Source: Rutidosis leptorrhynchoides
Lineage: Eukaryota > Streptophyta > Magnoliopsida > Asterales > Asteraceae
NCBI RefSeq assembly: GCF_046630445.1
Contig: NC_092342.1
Coordinates: 83,253,501 to 83,317,500, forward strand
Length of the DNA: 64,000 bases
Direction of reading: 5' to 3'
The notes below the pieces were generated by a model. The model made no database searches, was not told the origin of the DNA, and worked only from the letters and a program-made list of their open reading frames with translations. Both the position numbers and the translations under genes were made by a program. Below, piece by piece: positions 45,185 to 56,007 of this stretch (within the stretch, counting starts at the first letter, position 1; each line of letters begins with the position of its first letter).

Positions 45185-47107
45185 TTATGTATAACTCGAG
45201 ATATGCTTGATTTAGTGTAAAAGTGAAATTATACAGCACTTGCATAAAAACAGCCTTGTATGATAAAATGTGTTGACTTCTGTGTTTAAATCTTTGCTTA
45301 TTTGAAATGTTCACAAAAAGTATTTCACCTTTCTTGTAGATATCATAGTCTAATTCTATCTAGATCTTCAGATAATTGTGTGTGAATGTGACTAGCTAAA
45401 CTAGAATCGAATCTGCAACTTGCTCTCTGTGTTATACTCTGTGGTTTGTGTTTATTGAAATAGCATGTATGCTTCTGTAATATGAATATTTATATGTTAT
45501 GTGGTATATTCTCAGTTTATTGCAACCTCTGAAACCTTATGCATTGGGCACAATAGAGCCATACTTTGTGTAACTTCTGAATTGAGCTGAAAACTGAACA
45601 TTCAACTTGCACGAATAAACTGTACAAATTGGCTAAACAAAAATTGCTCAACTTTTGATATGTATTAGTTTGACTTGTCCTTGAACTATGTCCACTGACC
45701 TTGTGTCAGTTGCATGTCCCTAGCTCTGGTTATAGGCAAAACGAAATCAGTGCGCGGTCAGAAACTAACTTGATAAACTACAAATGTACCCCTTCAGATT
45801 CCTAACTTTTAATTATCGTATGAGACCCTGGCTGGATATTTTGGAATCGATTTTGAGTATACTTATGATCTGGAGTTTTTCATGTTTACTTAAATTTTGC
45901 ACTATGAGATAATATGCTAAGTTTGCTACAGGTACATGAACTTTGTGCACAACGATAAACTGAAATTGTGAAATTGACTATTTATGATCCAAAACGTGTT
46001 GTTTGATTTTGGTTTGACATGTTGACCAACATATGACATGTAGCTACTGATGTTGACTTTAGTTGACTACTTTGACCAAGTTTGACTTTCGGTTTAACTT
46101 CGGTTGACTTTGTTTGACTTGCATGAACTAGTTGATTGTATGTTGACTTTTACTTTGAAACGCGTCGATTCGAGCAATAAGACAACTTATACTATGAAAC
46201 CACATTTGTTTAAGACATATTTATTGACCAACTTAAATACGTATACTTAGGTTGCATTACTCAGTTATAATCCGTACAAGTTTTGTCTGTCATCCAAGCT
46301 TATTCAAAGGTGAGTCTACAGTCCCGCTTTTTACATGTTTTCAGGGATGAGAATACACGCTGTTATACTTACATTATCAAATGCTTTTGTATTGACACGA
46401 GTACTATATATGCATATTGAGTTTGTTCACAAAGCCTCTAGCTTGAATACTTTTAATACCATCGGTGTAAGCACAATTTAGATGGACGGATCCGTTAGGT
46501 TAACAACCTCACCCTACAATATTAACTGTGGTGCATTTACTTTGAACATTAGATACACTCGAACAAGTGTATAACATTTTATGAGGTAAAGGCGGGAATA
46601 GTGGTTTCTATACTCGGGTCATTGCTAGTATTCAGGTGCTCATAGATTATGCAAACGTTTCGCAACTTGGAGTTGTACTTGTAAAATCTAGTGGTCAAGG
46701 AAACTAAACTATTTTTCTGATAACTGTTTTCAGATACTGTTACAACATTTAAACCTATAGATTCACCAACATTATTGTTGACCTATTTTTGCGTGTTTTA
46801 TTCTCAGGTCCTTAAGAGTTAGACTTCCGCTGTGTTTGCTGCATGGTCTGGCCTTGGAGTCAGCATTCAATTTAAATAACATTATTTACTTTCACATTTA
46901 AAACTTCTATAACTGTGTAAATACTGTTGGCTTGTGGTTACGATCACAACAGCGTTTCCATTTTGGGGTTATTGACTTATGTTTTGAAAGTCAACTTTTA
47001 ATAAAATTAAATGCGATTGCTTTAAACGTCTCATATAGAGGGCGTAACTATTAACTGTGGGACCTGGATTAACACGTCGTCAGATGGAAATTTGGCGGGG
47101 TGTTATA
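45185..47107 (+). repeat. 5' LTR of element B, second part
   Basis: Continues the B LTR after element C and ends GGGTGTTATA, two bases before the primer site. It matches 53926-55853. The stretch from about 46320 to 46980 is almost identical to the 3' LTR, whereas 45250-45420 and the last 70 bp differ strongly. The intron-like module is 46310-46807. Confidence 0.92.
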
Positions 47108-47109
47108 GA

Positions 47110-47121
47110 TGGTATCAGAGC
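47110..47121 (+). other. Primer-binding site of element B
   Basis: TGGTATCAGAGC, a perfect match to the initiator tRNA-Met primer site, two bases after the 5' LTR. The following leader (GTGAGTCTAGACT near 47185) resembles the leader of C (GTGAGTCTGGACT near 18432). Confidence 0.9.
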
Positions 47122-47290
47122 TAACGGTTCGTAGGGAAACTAGGACTTTATTAGTGTGTCTGATTTGGTCATTAGTACACTTTGGTGAGTCTAGACTATG
47201 ACCGGGACTTAGTCATTACATGAGTACTTTATGACTAACGTTATGTGTTTGACTAATCTGCTTTTTATGTGTTCTTGTCTTGTGAGTTAG

Positions 47291-47692
47291 ATGTCACAGG
47301 ATTCTGAAAACAGTAGCAACAACTCAAGTGTGGCTGAGGTGAATGCACCTGCTCCTGCTCCAGCACCAGCACCTGCTCCACACCAGATGCCTAACTATCC
47401 TGTTAATGTTTATGAGTTGGACCTGATTCATACTAATCGAAACAGGAATGTAGTCGATTGTGTTAATGCTTTGAGTGATGTTGCGAGGACATACCCCCAT
47501 CCTGAAGATCTCGACAGGTTGGACTCAAGGGTTACGTCCCTACACACTTATATGTACGAGACTGAAGCAAGGTTCTTTGACATGGAGCGATTGATAGCAG
47601 CCTTGACTGCCAGGGTTGCTGCGTTGGAGGAAGAATGTGATAGGCCGAGGAATGATAGACCTTCCTCCCGTACCCGACAGAAGAGGAAGTGA
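47291..47692 (+). CDS. Coiled-coil accessory ORF of element B (133 aa)
   Basis: An intact ORF between primer site and gag, beginning ATGTCACAG. It has a Ser/Asn-rich N-terminus, a Pro-Ala repeat at about residues 18-30, a helical segment with heptad-like hydrophobic spacing (about 70-115, LDRLDSRVTSL and MERLIAALTARVAALEEE), and a basic end (RTRQKRK). This suggests a self-associating protein, perhaps with nucleic-acid or nuclear affinity. It sits in the same slot as the acidic ORF of C but shares no obvious sequence with it beyond a Ser/Asn-rich start. Function unknown. Confidence 0.55.
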   Translation: MSQDSENSSNNSSVAEVNAPAPAPAPAPAPHQMPNYPVNVYELDLIHTNRNRNVVDCVNALSDVARTYPHPEDLDRLDSRVTSLHTYMYETEARFFDMERLIAALTARVAALEEECDRPRNDRPSSRTRQKRK

Positions 47693-48251
47693 AGGGTCAT
47701 TCGACCATGAGCTTTCTTTTCTTTTTCATCCACCATCCTTTCTTTATTTAATTATATAAGACTTACCGGGTGTTTTAAACCGGGCTACTAGTACATTATG
47801 TTTATTGTTTGGATTATTATTTTTGGAATTTTGTTTATTACTCTTTGGAATTTATAATAATAATGGTGGATTATGCTATGAATAATTATTATCTTTTATT
47901 GCATGCGGTAATATTCTGTATTTAGTAACATTATATGATCATACTACTTGTGTTTTGTGATACTGCCATGATTATCATTATTGTTACTACTTAGTACTAC
48001 TACCACTGCTATTACGAAATAACACTAGTACCACTACTATTATCACTAGTGTCACTACCACTACTACTATCATTAGTGACACTACTATCACTACTGTCAC
48101 TACTTATCACTCCTAATACTACTTACACTACTTCTCACTACTTACGAATCTCTTCGTACTATTATTTACTAGTCTTCAACACTCGTTACTAGTATATTTG
48201 TATATATAGCATTGTTTTGACATTGACCTAGTGTGTTTTCCTGTGTTGAAG
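47693..48251 (+). other. Noncoding spacer of B with imperfect ACT repeats
   Basis: Between the accessory ORF and gag. From about 47985 to 48160 there is an imperfect array of ACTACT/CACTAC trinucleotides. No coding function is evident. Confidence 0.7.
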
Positions 48252-49370
48252 ATGCCTCTGAAGGAATCAACTGCCGCTCAGATCAGGAGAATGGTCGCCA
48301 AAGGAATTGCAGCCGAAAGAGCTGAACTACTGAGAGAACTCAATAACGCCCGCAATTGTAACGATCGTGGTGGTTCGAGCAACACCAATGGGAATGACAC
48401 TCAAGGCCTAATGGATGTTCTTACAATACATTCACTAGTTGCAACCCGCATCCTTTTAATGGAACTGAGGGACCAATTGTTCTTACTCGATGGTTTGAAA
48501 AGCTTGAGTCAGTTTTCCGCATCAGCGGGTGTAATGATAATGACCGGGTAGGTTTTGCTATGGGCACGCTGTCGGACAGTGCGCTCACCTGGTGGAACAA
48601 CTATGTTCAAACCCTGGGTCATGATCAAGCTTATGCCCTACCTTGGGACACCTTGAAGCAAAGAATGATAGAAGAGTACTGTTCCTGAAATGAGATTAAG
48701 AAAATGGAACGCGAGTTCCGAGAGCTGAAGTTACTAGGCAACGACCTCACCGCCAATAACAAGAGCTTCTTTGAGCTGGCGCTAATTTGTCCTGAGATGG
48801 TTACTCTTGAGATGCGTAAGGTGGAACTGTACATCGAAGGTCTAAGTGAGAATATTCAAGGTAGGGTCACTACTTCTAAACCCGCAAACGTGCAAGAAGC
48901 TATTAACATGGTTAGTTTGTTACTGGACCAGATTGCCCAAAGAGGAAAGGGTACGACAGTGAATGAGAATAAGACTAATGATGGTAAGAGGAAGTGGAAT
49001 GGTGGTCAAGATAAGAATTTTAACCAACAGCCATTCAAGAAACAAGATTCTTACCGCAACGACACTGGGGTCACGGGAACTAACTCCGGGTATAAGGGCA
49101 AAAAGCCACAATGTCAAAAGTGTGGCAAGCATCATACCGGAAACTGTTCTATTCTAATTTGTGACCGGTGCAAGTAGTTTGGCCATTTGGCAAAAGATTG
49201 CAAGGTTAATCTCAACGACAACACCAACAACAACAACACTGCAAGCAATGCGAACAATGCTGGTAATGGTAAGAACTGTTATGTTTGTGGACAGTCAGGC
49301 CATTTCAAGAGGGACTGTCCTAAGAACAACAACAATGGGAATGCTCGAGGCAGGGCGTTCAACATCAATT
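48252..49370 (+). pseudogene. Gag of element B
   Basis: Starts at MPLKESTAAQIRRM (the ATG at 48231 upstream is not conserved in style). The frame is lost near 48410 and continues one frame over with the gag core (FNGTEGPIVLTRWFEKLES, ALTWWNNYVQ). A TGA follows at about 48686. Then KPANVQEAINM and three zinc knuckles, the last complete (CYVCGQSGHFKRDC, 49277-49318). A TAG lies at about 49175 inside the middle knuckle. Gene order and motifs match the gag of C. Confidence 0.85.
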
Positions 49371-52300
49371 CTGCGGAAGCTCGTGATGATCCGAAGCTAG
49401 TCACGGGTACGTTTTCACTCAATGATCAACCTGTTTATGTTTTGTTTGACACTGGTGCTGATAGAAGTTTTATATCTAAGGATGTCTATCACAATGTTAA
49501 AGATCCTGTTTCTCCCCTAGATAACGTGTATTCCATAGAACTAGGGAATGGTAACTTGATGAGAGCAGATAAGATTTATCGCGGTTGTACTTTGAAGTTA
49601 GAGGGTAAGCCCTTTAGCTTTGATGTGATACCTATTAAACTGAGAAGTTTTGACCTTGTGGTTGGAATGGACTGGTTAGCTGACAACAAAGTCGAAGTGG
49701 TCTGTGACCTGAAGGCTATTCGTATTCCTATTGCTGACGGTGAACCTTTTATGATTTATGAAGAGAAGAACGGTTCACAATTACATCTCATTAACTGCTT
49801 GAAAGTTTAGAGATATGTGAGAAAGGGAAGTATCGCGTTTATTGCTCATGTAAGCCAAATTGTACCTAATGAAAGGAGACCCGAAGACGTTCCTATAGTT
49901 AAGGAATTTCTTGAATTTTTTTCGGAGGAATTACCTGGTCTCCCACCGCATCGAGAAGTTGAGTTTCAGATAGATTTAGTGCCAGGAGTGGCACCGGTGG
50001 CTCGCGCACCGTACAGACTTGCACCCCAGAGCTTTAAGAGTTGTCTAGCCAATTGCAAGAGTTGTTAGACAAGGGATTTATCCGACCGAGTTCTTCACCT
50101 TGAGGAGCTCCAGTCTTGTTTGTTAAAAAGGAGAATGGGTCGATGAGATTGTGTTCGACTACAGAGAATTGAACAAGTTGACAATCAAGAATCGGTATCC
50201 GCTACTGAGGATTGATGACTCATTTGATCAGCTACAGGGGTCTAGTTGTTATTCGAAGATTGATTTGAGATCCGGATATCACCAATTGAGAGTCAAAGAA
50301 GCTGATGTCCCGAAGATGGCGTTTAGAACACGTTATGGACATTACGAGTTTACAGTGATGCCCTTTGGTTTGACGAACGTACCAGTAGTGTTCATGGACC
50401 TCATGAACCGTGTGTGTAAGCCATACCTAGAAAAATTCGTCATTGTGTTTATTGATGATATATTGGTGTACTCCAAGAACAAGGAAGAGCACGAACAGCA
50501 TCTACGTTCGATATTGACCATGCTTAGAAAAGAGCAGTTGTATGCAAAGTTCTCTAAGTGTGACTTTTGGTTACCAGAGGTACAATTTCTTGGCCATATT
50601 GTAGGGGCCAATGAAATACAGGTTGATCCAGCAAAGATTGAGTCGGTTAAGAATTGGGAAACTCCAAAGACGCCAACTCAGATCCAGCAAATTTTGGGTT
50701 TAGCTGGTTACTACAGGAGATTCATCGAGGGATTCTCCAAGATTGCCTGACCATTAACCGCGTTGACTCATAAGGGCAACAAGTATGAGTGGTCAGAACC
50801 GCAAGAAACTGCATTTCAGTTGTTGAAGGAGAAGTTAAGAACTGCACCGATATTGTCTCTACCAGAGAGAAGTGAAGATTTTGTTGTTTATTGTGATACC
50901 TCACGACAAGGAATGGGTTGCGTGCTTATGCAACGAAATAAAGTTATTGCTTATGGATCGCGTCAGTTAAAGATTCATGAGCAGAACTACACTACGCATG
51001 ACCTTGAATTAGGAGCTGTTGTCTTCGCACTTAAAATGTGGAGACACTACCTGTATGGAACCAAGTTTACTATCTTCACCGACCACAAGAGTCTACAGCA
51101 CATATTCGACCAGAAACATCTCAACATGAGACAACGACGTTGGATGGAACTACTTAACGATTATAACTGCGAACTTCAATACCATCCGGGCAAAGCGAAT
51201 GTTGTGACGGATGCTTTAAGCAGAAAAGAGCGAGAGAAACCCCTCAAGGTTAAGGCTCTTAACATAGTTGTCCGTACGAATCTCACCTCACAAATTCGTG
51301 AAGCACAACGAGAGGCCGTGAAACAATAAAATGTCGATGTTGAATTTCTCAGAGGAATGGATAAGAAATTTGACATCAAGTAGGATGGAACACGGTAATT
51401 TGCTAATCGAATCTGGGTACCAAAGTTTGGTGGATTGAGAGAACTAGTGTTGGAGGAAGCACACAAGTCAAAGTACACAATTCATCCGGGATCAGTTAAA
51501 ATGTACCAAGATTTGAAAGAATTTTATTGGTGGCCAAATTTGAAAGCTAACATTGCTACCTATGTCGGAAAGTGCTTGACTTGCGCTAAATTCAAGGCTG
51601 AACATCAGAAGCCATCAGGATTATTAACTCAGCCAGAGATTCCCCAGTGGAAGTGGGAAGGTATTACCATGGACTTCATCATGGAACTGCCGAGAACAGT
51701 GGGAGGTTACGATACTATTTAGGTTATCGTGGATCGTCTCACAAAGTCTGCACACTTCTTACCGATAAGAGAAACTGATAAAAGGAGAAGTTGGCTCAGA
51801 TCTACATTAAGGAAGTCGTCTCTAGGCATGGAGTGCCTATAACTATCATATCCGATCGCGACACCAGATTCACTTCCAGGTTTTGGCAGTCATTATAGAA
51901 AGCAATGGGGACCCGTTTAGATATGAGTACAGTATATCACCCCCAGACAGATGGCCAGAGCGAACGCACTATTCAGACTTTTGAGGACATGTTGCGAGCA
52001 TGTGTCATTGATTTTGGAAACGGATGGGATAAGTACTTACCACTAGCTGAGTTCTCATACAATAACAGCTACCATGCGAGCATTAAATCTGCACCTTTCG
52101 GAGCGTTGTACGGAAGGAAATGTAGATCTCCCGTTTGTTGGAGTGAATTGGGGGATAGTCAATTGACAGGTCCTGAGATTATTCAGGAGACAACTGAGAA
52201 AGTCCTACAGATACAGGAATGATTGAGAACGGCTCGGAGTCGTCAAAAGAGTTATGTCGATGTTAGACGGAAGGACATAGAATTTCAAGTTGGTGACAAA

Positions 52301-52735
52301 GTTATGCTTAAAGTATCACCTTGGAAGGGTGTTATACGATTTGGAAAATGAGGTAAACTGAGTCCCAGATATGTTGGACCGTTCGAGATAACCGAAAGAG
52401 TTGGACCGGTAGCTTATAGGTTGGAACTGCCACAAGCACTCAGTGGTATACACGACGTTTTTCACGTATCCAACTTGAAGAAGTGCTTAGCCGACGAGAA
52501 TTTGATTATTCCATTAGAGGAACTGCGTATCGACGACAAACTTCATTTCATTGAGGAACCTGTCAAAATCTTGGGCCGTGAGGTCAAACAGTTGAAGCAA
52601 AGCAGAATTCCTATCATTAAAGTTCGGTGGAATGCGAGAACAGGACCAGAGTTCACGTGGGAGCGTGAAGACCAGATGAGACTGAAATACCAGCAACTGT
52701 TTCCAGAGGAAACTACTTCAGCGGACGTTCACTAA
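49371..52735 (+). pseudogene. Pol of element B: protease, RT, RNase H, integrase, chromodomain-like tail
   Basis: Protease VLFDTGADRSF (about 49440). RT has MPFGLTN and [10 protein letters not shown] (about 50450). RNase H has [14 protein letters not shown] and FTDHKSLQH. Integrase has [32 protein letters not shown] and DGQSERT. The end is a chromodomain-like stretch ([20 protein letters not shown]) to TAA at 52735. Breaks seen: TAG at about 49808, frameshifts near 50030 and 50145, TGA at about 50101, TGA at about 50748, stops near 51327, 51380, 51395 and 51720, a frameshift near 51780, and stops near 51896, 52220 and 52350. A related copy is in element C. Confidence 0.88.
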
Positions 52736-52771
52736 AATTTCGGGACGAAATTTTCAATAACAGGTGGGTAA
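52736..52771 (+). other. Post-pol palindrome and polypurine region of element B
   Basis: AAATTTCGGGACGAAATTT directly after the stop codon, the same hairpin as in C, followed by CAGGTGGGTAA, the probable polypurine tract, and then the 3' LTR. Confidence 0.6.
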
Positions 52772-55700
52772 TGTAACAACCCTGCTTTTTCCGTTACTTC
52801 CGTTAACCTTCCGTTAGTTTATTTAATGGCGATTACTTGACTTTTATGTGTTTATGTGTAATAAATACATACCTGATCCTTGGAGGGTTACAATTATTAA
52901 TATGGGTTAATATTAATTCGAATAAATATTTCGGATAATGAAATACGATAAAAACGATACGGTTTTGATAACTGCTTTTTGAGCAACGAAACGCTCGGGT
53001 TTATTTTAATAATTAATTTATTAATTATTAACTTTTTAAAAATAATTAATTTATTGGGTTTTTAATAAATTAACGTTTGGTTGCGTTTAACGATCGGTTT
53101 AGCGTTCCAGGCCTTCGGTATGACTAAACTGCACTTGAAACGAGCCACGAATACAAGGAATTGCAAAACATGAGCCCGGGAGTCACCCCCATGGGCCATT
53201 CGGTCGAACACCCCCTCCCCACCACCTTTTATTTTAAAAACTTACAACTTGGAGGACTTAGGTGCAATTTAGGAGAACTAGGGTTAGTATAAAATATAAA
53301 TACTTGTATTAAACCTAAAATTAGATAAAACTCTCACAAGAAAAGATACCAGTCGACTTTTTGGCTCCTCCCTCCCCCTTGGCTGCCGTCGACTTCCATC
53401 ACCACTACCACCATCAAAAATTTAATTTTTGCCCTAGCCTTGAACATCAAAGTTGCAATTCGTGTTATCCTCTACGCTTGTGTGTAATTCTTTTCGCGAT
53501 TAAAGGTATAATTAGCTAAACCCTAATCTCAAAAATCTGATTTTTATTAATGTTTCATAGTTATGTTGTCAATTGCTCATGTCTATACGCGTACATGTTA
53601 ATTGTTATCGTTAATTTGATCGTTTGACGCGTTAGGGTTTAAAACCGAATTGTTTATTGCATGATCAGTGAATTTTGATTTTTCAAATGCATGATATTAT
53701 GTGTTAATTATATTCCTTGCGAAAAAGTATTGATTTTAGGCTTTGGATTCGCTTGATTTCGTTTTCGGATGATCAAGTTATGTCCATTTAAATTAACGTT
53801 GTGTTTTTGTTGTGTAATCAGAAATATGGGTTTGATAGACCACGAATTGGAATGTGAAACTTATACCACTGGAAAGATAATTTAAAAACACTCAAGTTAC
53901 ACTAGGATATCATGTCGTTTGCTTATGTATAACTCGAGATATGCTTGATTTAGTGTAAAAGTGAAATTATACAGCACTTGCATGAAACAGCCTTGTATGA
54001 TAAAATGTGTTGACTTTTGTGTTTAAATCTTATCATATTTGAAATGTACACAAAAATTAATTCACCTTTCACGTATATATAATAGTTTAATTGAATCTAG
54101 ATCTTCGGATAATTGCGTGCGAATGTGACTAGCTAAACTAGAATCGAATCTACAACTTGCTCTCTGTGTTATACTCTGTGGTTTGTGTTTATTGAAATAG
54201 CATGTATGCTTCTGGAATATGAATCTTTATATGTTATGTGGTATATGCTCAGTTTATTGTAACCTCCGAAACCTTATGCATTGGGCACAATAGAGCCATA
54301 CTTTGTGTAACTTCTGAATTGAGCTGAAAACTGAACATTCAACTTGCACGAATAAACTGTACAAATTGGCTAAACAAAAATTGCTCAACTTTTGATATGT
54401 GTTATTTTGACTTGTCCTTGAACTATGGCCACTGACCTTGTGTCAATTGCATGTCCCTAGCTCCGGTTAAAGGCAAAACGAAATCAGTGCGCGGTCAGAA
54501 ACTGACTTGATAAACTACAAATGTACCCCTTCTGATTCCTAACATTTAATTATCGTATGAGACCCTGTCCGGACTTTTTGGAATCGATTTTGAGTATACT
54601 TATGATTTGGAGTTTTCCATATTTTCTTGAATTTTGTACTATGAGATAATATGCTAAGTTTGCTACATGTACATGAACTTTGTGCACAACGATAAACTGA
54701 AATTGTGAAATTGACTATTTATGATCCAAAACGTGTTGTTTGATTTAGGTTTGACATGTTGACCAACATTTGACATGTACCTACTGATGTTGACTTTAGT
54801 TGACTATTTTGACCAAGTTTGACTTTCGGTTTGACTTCGGTTGATTGTTTGAATTGCATGAACTAGTTGATTGTATGTTGACTTTTACTTTGAAACGCGT
54901 CGAGTCGAGCAATAAGACAACTTATACTATGAAGCCACATTTGTTTAAGACATATTTATTGACCAACTTAAATACGTATACTTAGGTTGCATTACTCGGT
55001 TATAATCCGTACAAGTTTTGTCTGTCATCCAAGCTTATTCAAAGGTGAATCTACAGTCCCACTTTTTACATGTTTTCAGGGATGAGAATACACGCTGTTA
55101 TACTTACATTATCAAATGCTTTTGTATTGACACGAGTACTATATATGCATATTGAGTTTGTTCACAAAGCCTCTAGCTTGAATACTTTTAATACCATCGG
55201 TGTAAGCACAATTTAGATGGACGGATCCGTTAGGTTAACAACCTCACCCTACAATATTAACTGTGGTGCATTTACTTTGAACATTAGATACACTCGAACA
55301 AGTGTATAACATTTTATGAGGTAAAGGCGGGTATAGTGGTTTCTATACTCGGGTCATTGCTAGTATTCAGGTGCTCATAGATTATGCAAACGTTTCGCAA
55401 CTTGGAGTTGTACTTGTAAAATCTAGTGGTCAAGGAAACTAAACTATTTTTCTGATAACTGTTTTCAGATACTGTTACAACATTTAAACCTATAGATTCA
55501 CCAACATTATTGTAACATTATTGTTGACCTATTTTTGCGTGTTTTATTCTCAGGTCCTTAAGAGTTAGACTTCCGCTGTGTTTGCTGCATGGTCTGGCCT
55601 TGGAGTCAGCATTCAATTTAAAGAACATTATTTACTTTCACATTTAAAACTTCTATAACTGTGTAAATACTGTTGGCTTGTGGTTACGATCACAATAGTT

Positions 55701-55853
55701 TTTCTATTTTGGGGTTATTGACTTATGTTTTGAAAGTCAACTTTTAATAAAATTAAATGCGATTGCTTTAAACGTCTCATATAGAGGGCGTAACTGTTAA
55801 ATGTGGGACTTGGATTAACATGCCGTCAGATGGAAATTTGGTGGGGTGTTATA
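52772..55853 (+). repeat. 3' LTR of element B (3082 bp)
   Basis: Starts TGTAACAACCC and ends GGGTGTTATA. It carries a 12-bp tandem duplication (ATTGTAACATT region near 55510) not present in the 5' copy. The donor-like site of the intron-like module is changed from GTGAGT to GTGAAT (55045). It is followed by the TSD CGTAC and the RNase H frame of element A. Confidence 0.93.
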
Positions 55854-56007
55854 CGTACACAAGTTTTTCTATAGGGAGATAGTTTAGCTCACTTCCTGAC
55901 AGTACTTTGCTGACGAAGTATAACGGCATTTGAGCGTCTCCTCGCTCGGCAACAAGGACGGAACTAACAGCTTCTTTAGACACTGCGAGGTAAAGTATCA
56001 AGGTTTT
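55854..56007 (-). pseudogene. RNase H (N-terminal half) of element A
   Basis: On the minus strand this 154-bp island encodes LYLAVSKEAVSSVL, PLYFVSKVLSG and NYLPIEKLVYA. That is the start of a Tat-type RNase H joining the RT at 59123 (right) and the piece at 13728 (left). It is isolated between the solo LTR E and element B. Its ends are the target-site duplications GTTTT and CGTAC, so it documents the order of insertions. Confidence 0.85.

Larger units (their letters stand above)
13729..55853 (+). mobile_element. Element B: Tekay/Del-like chromovirus with element C nested in its 5' LTR
   Basis: Bounded by TGTAACAACCC at 13729 and GGGTGTTATA at 55853 with a perfect 5-bp duplication CGTAC (13724-13728 and 55854-55858). 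The duplication lies inside the RNase H frame of element A. It has two LTRs of about 3.07 kb, an iMet primer site, a 5' accessory ORF, and gag-pol with protease, RT, RNase H, integrase and a C-terminal chromodomain-like region. The 5' LTR is split at 14871/45180 by element C. Gag-pol carries at least three frameshifts and several nonsense codons, so B is dead. LTR divergence is uneven along the LTR. Confidence 0.9.
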
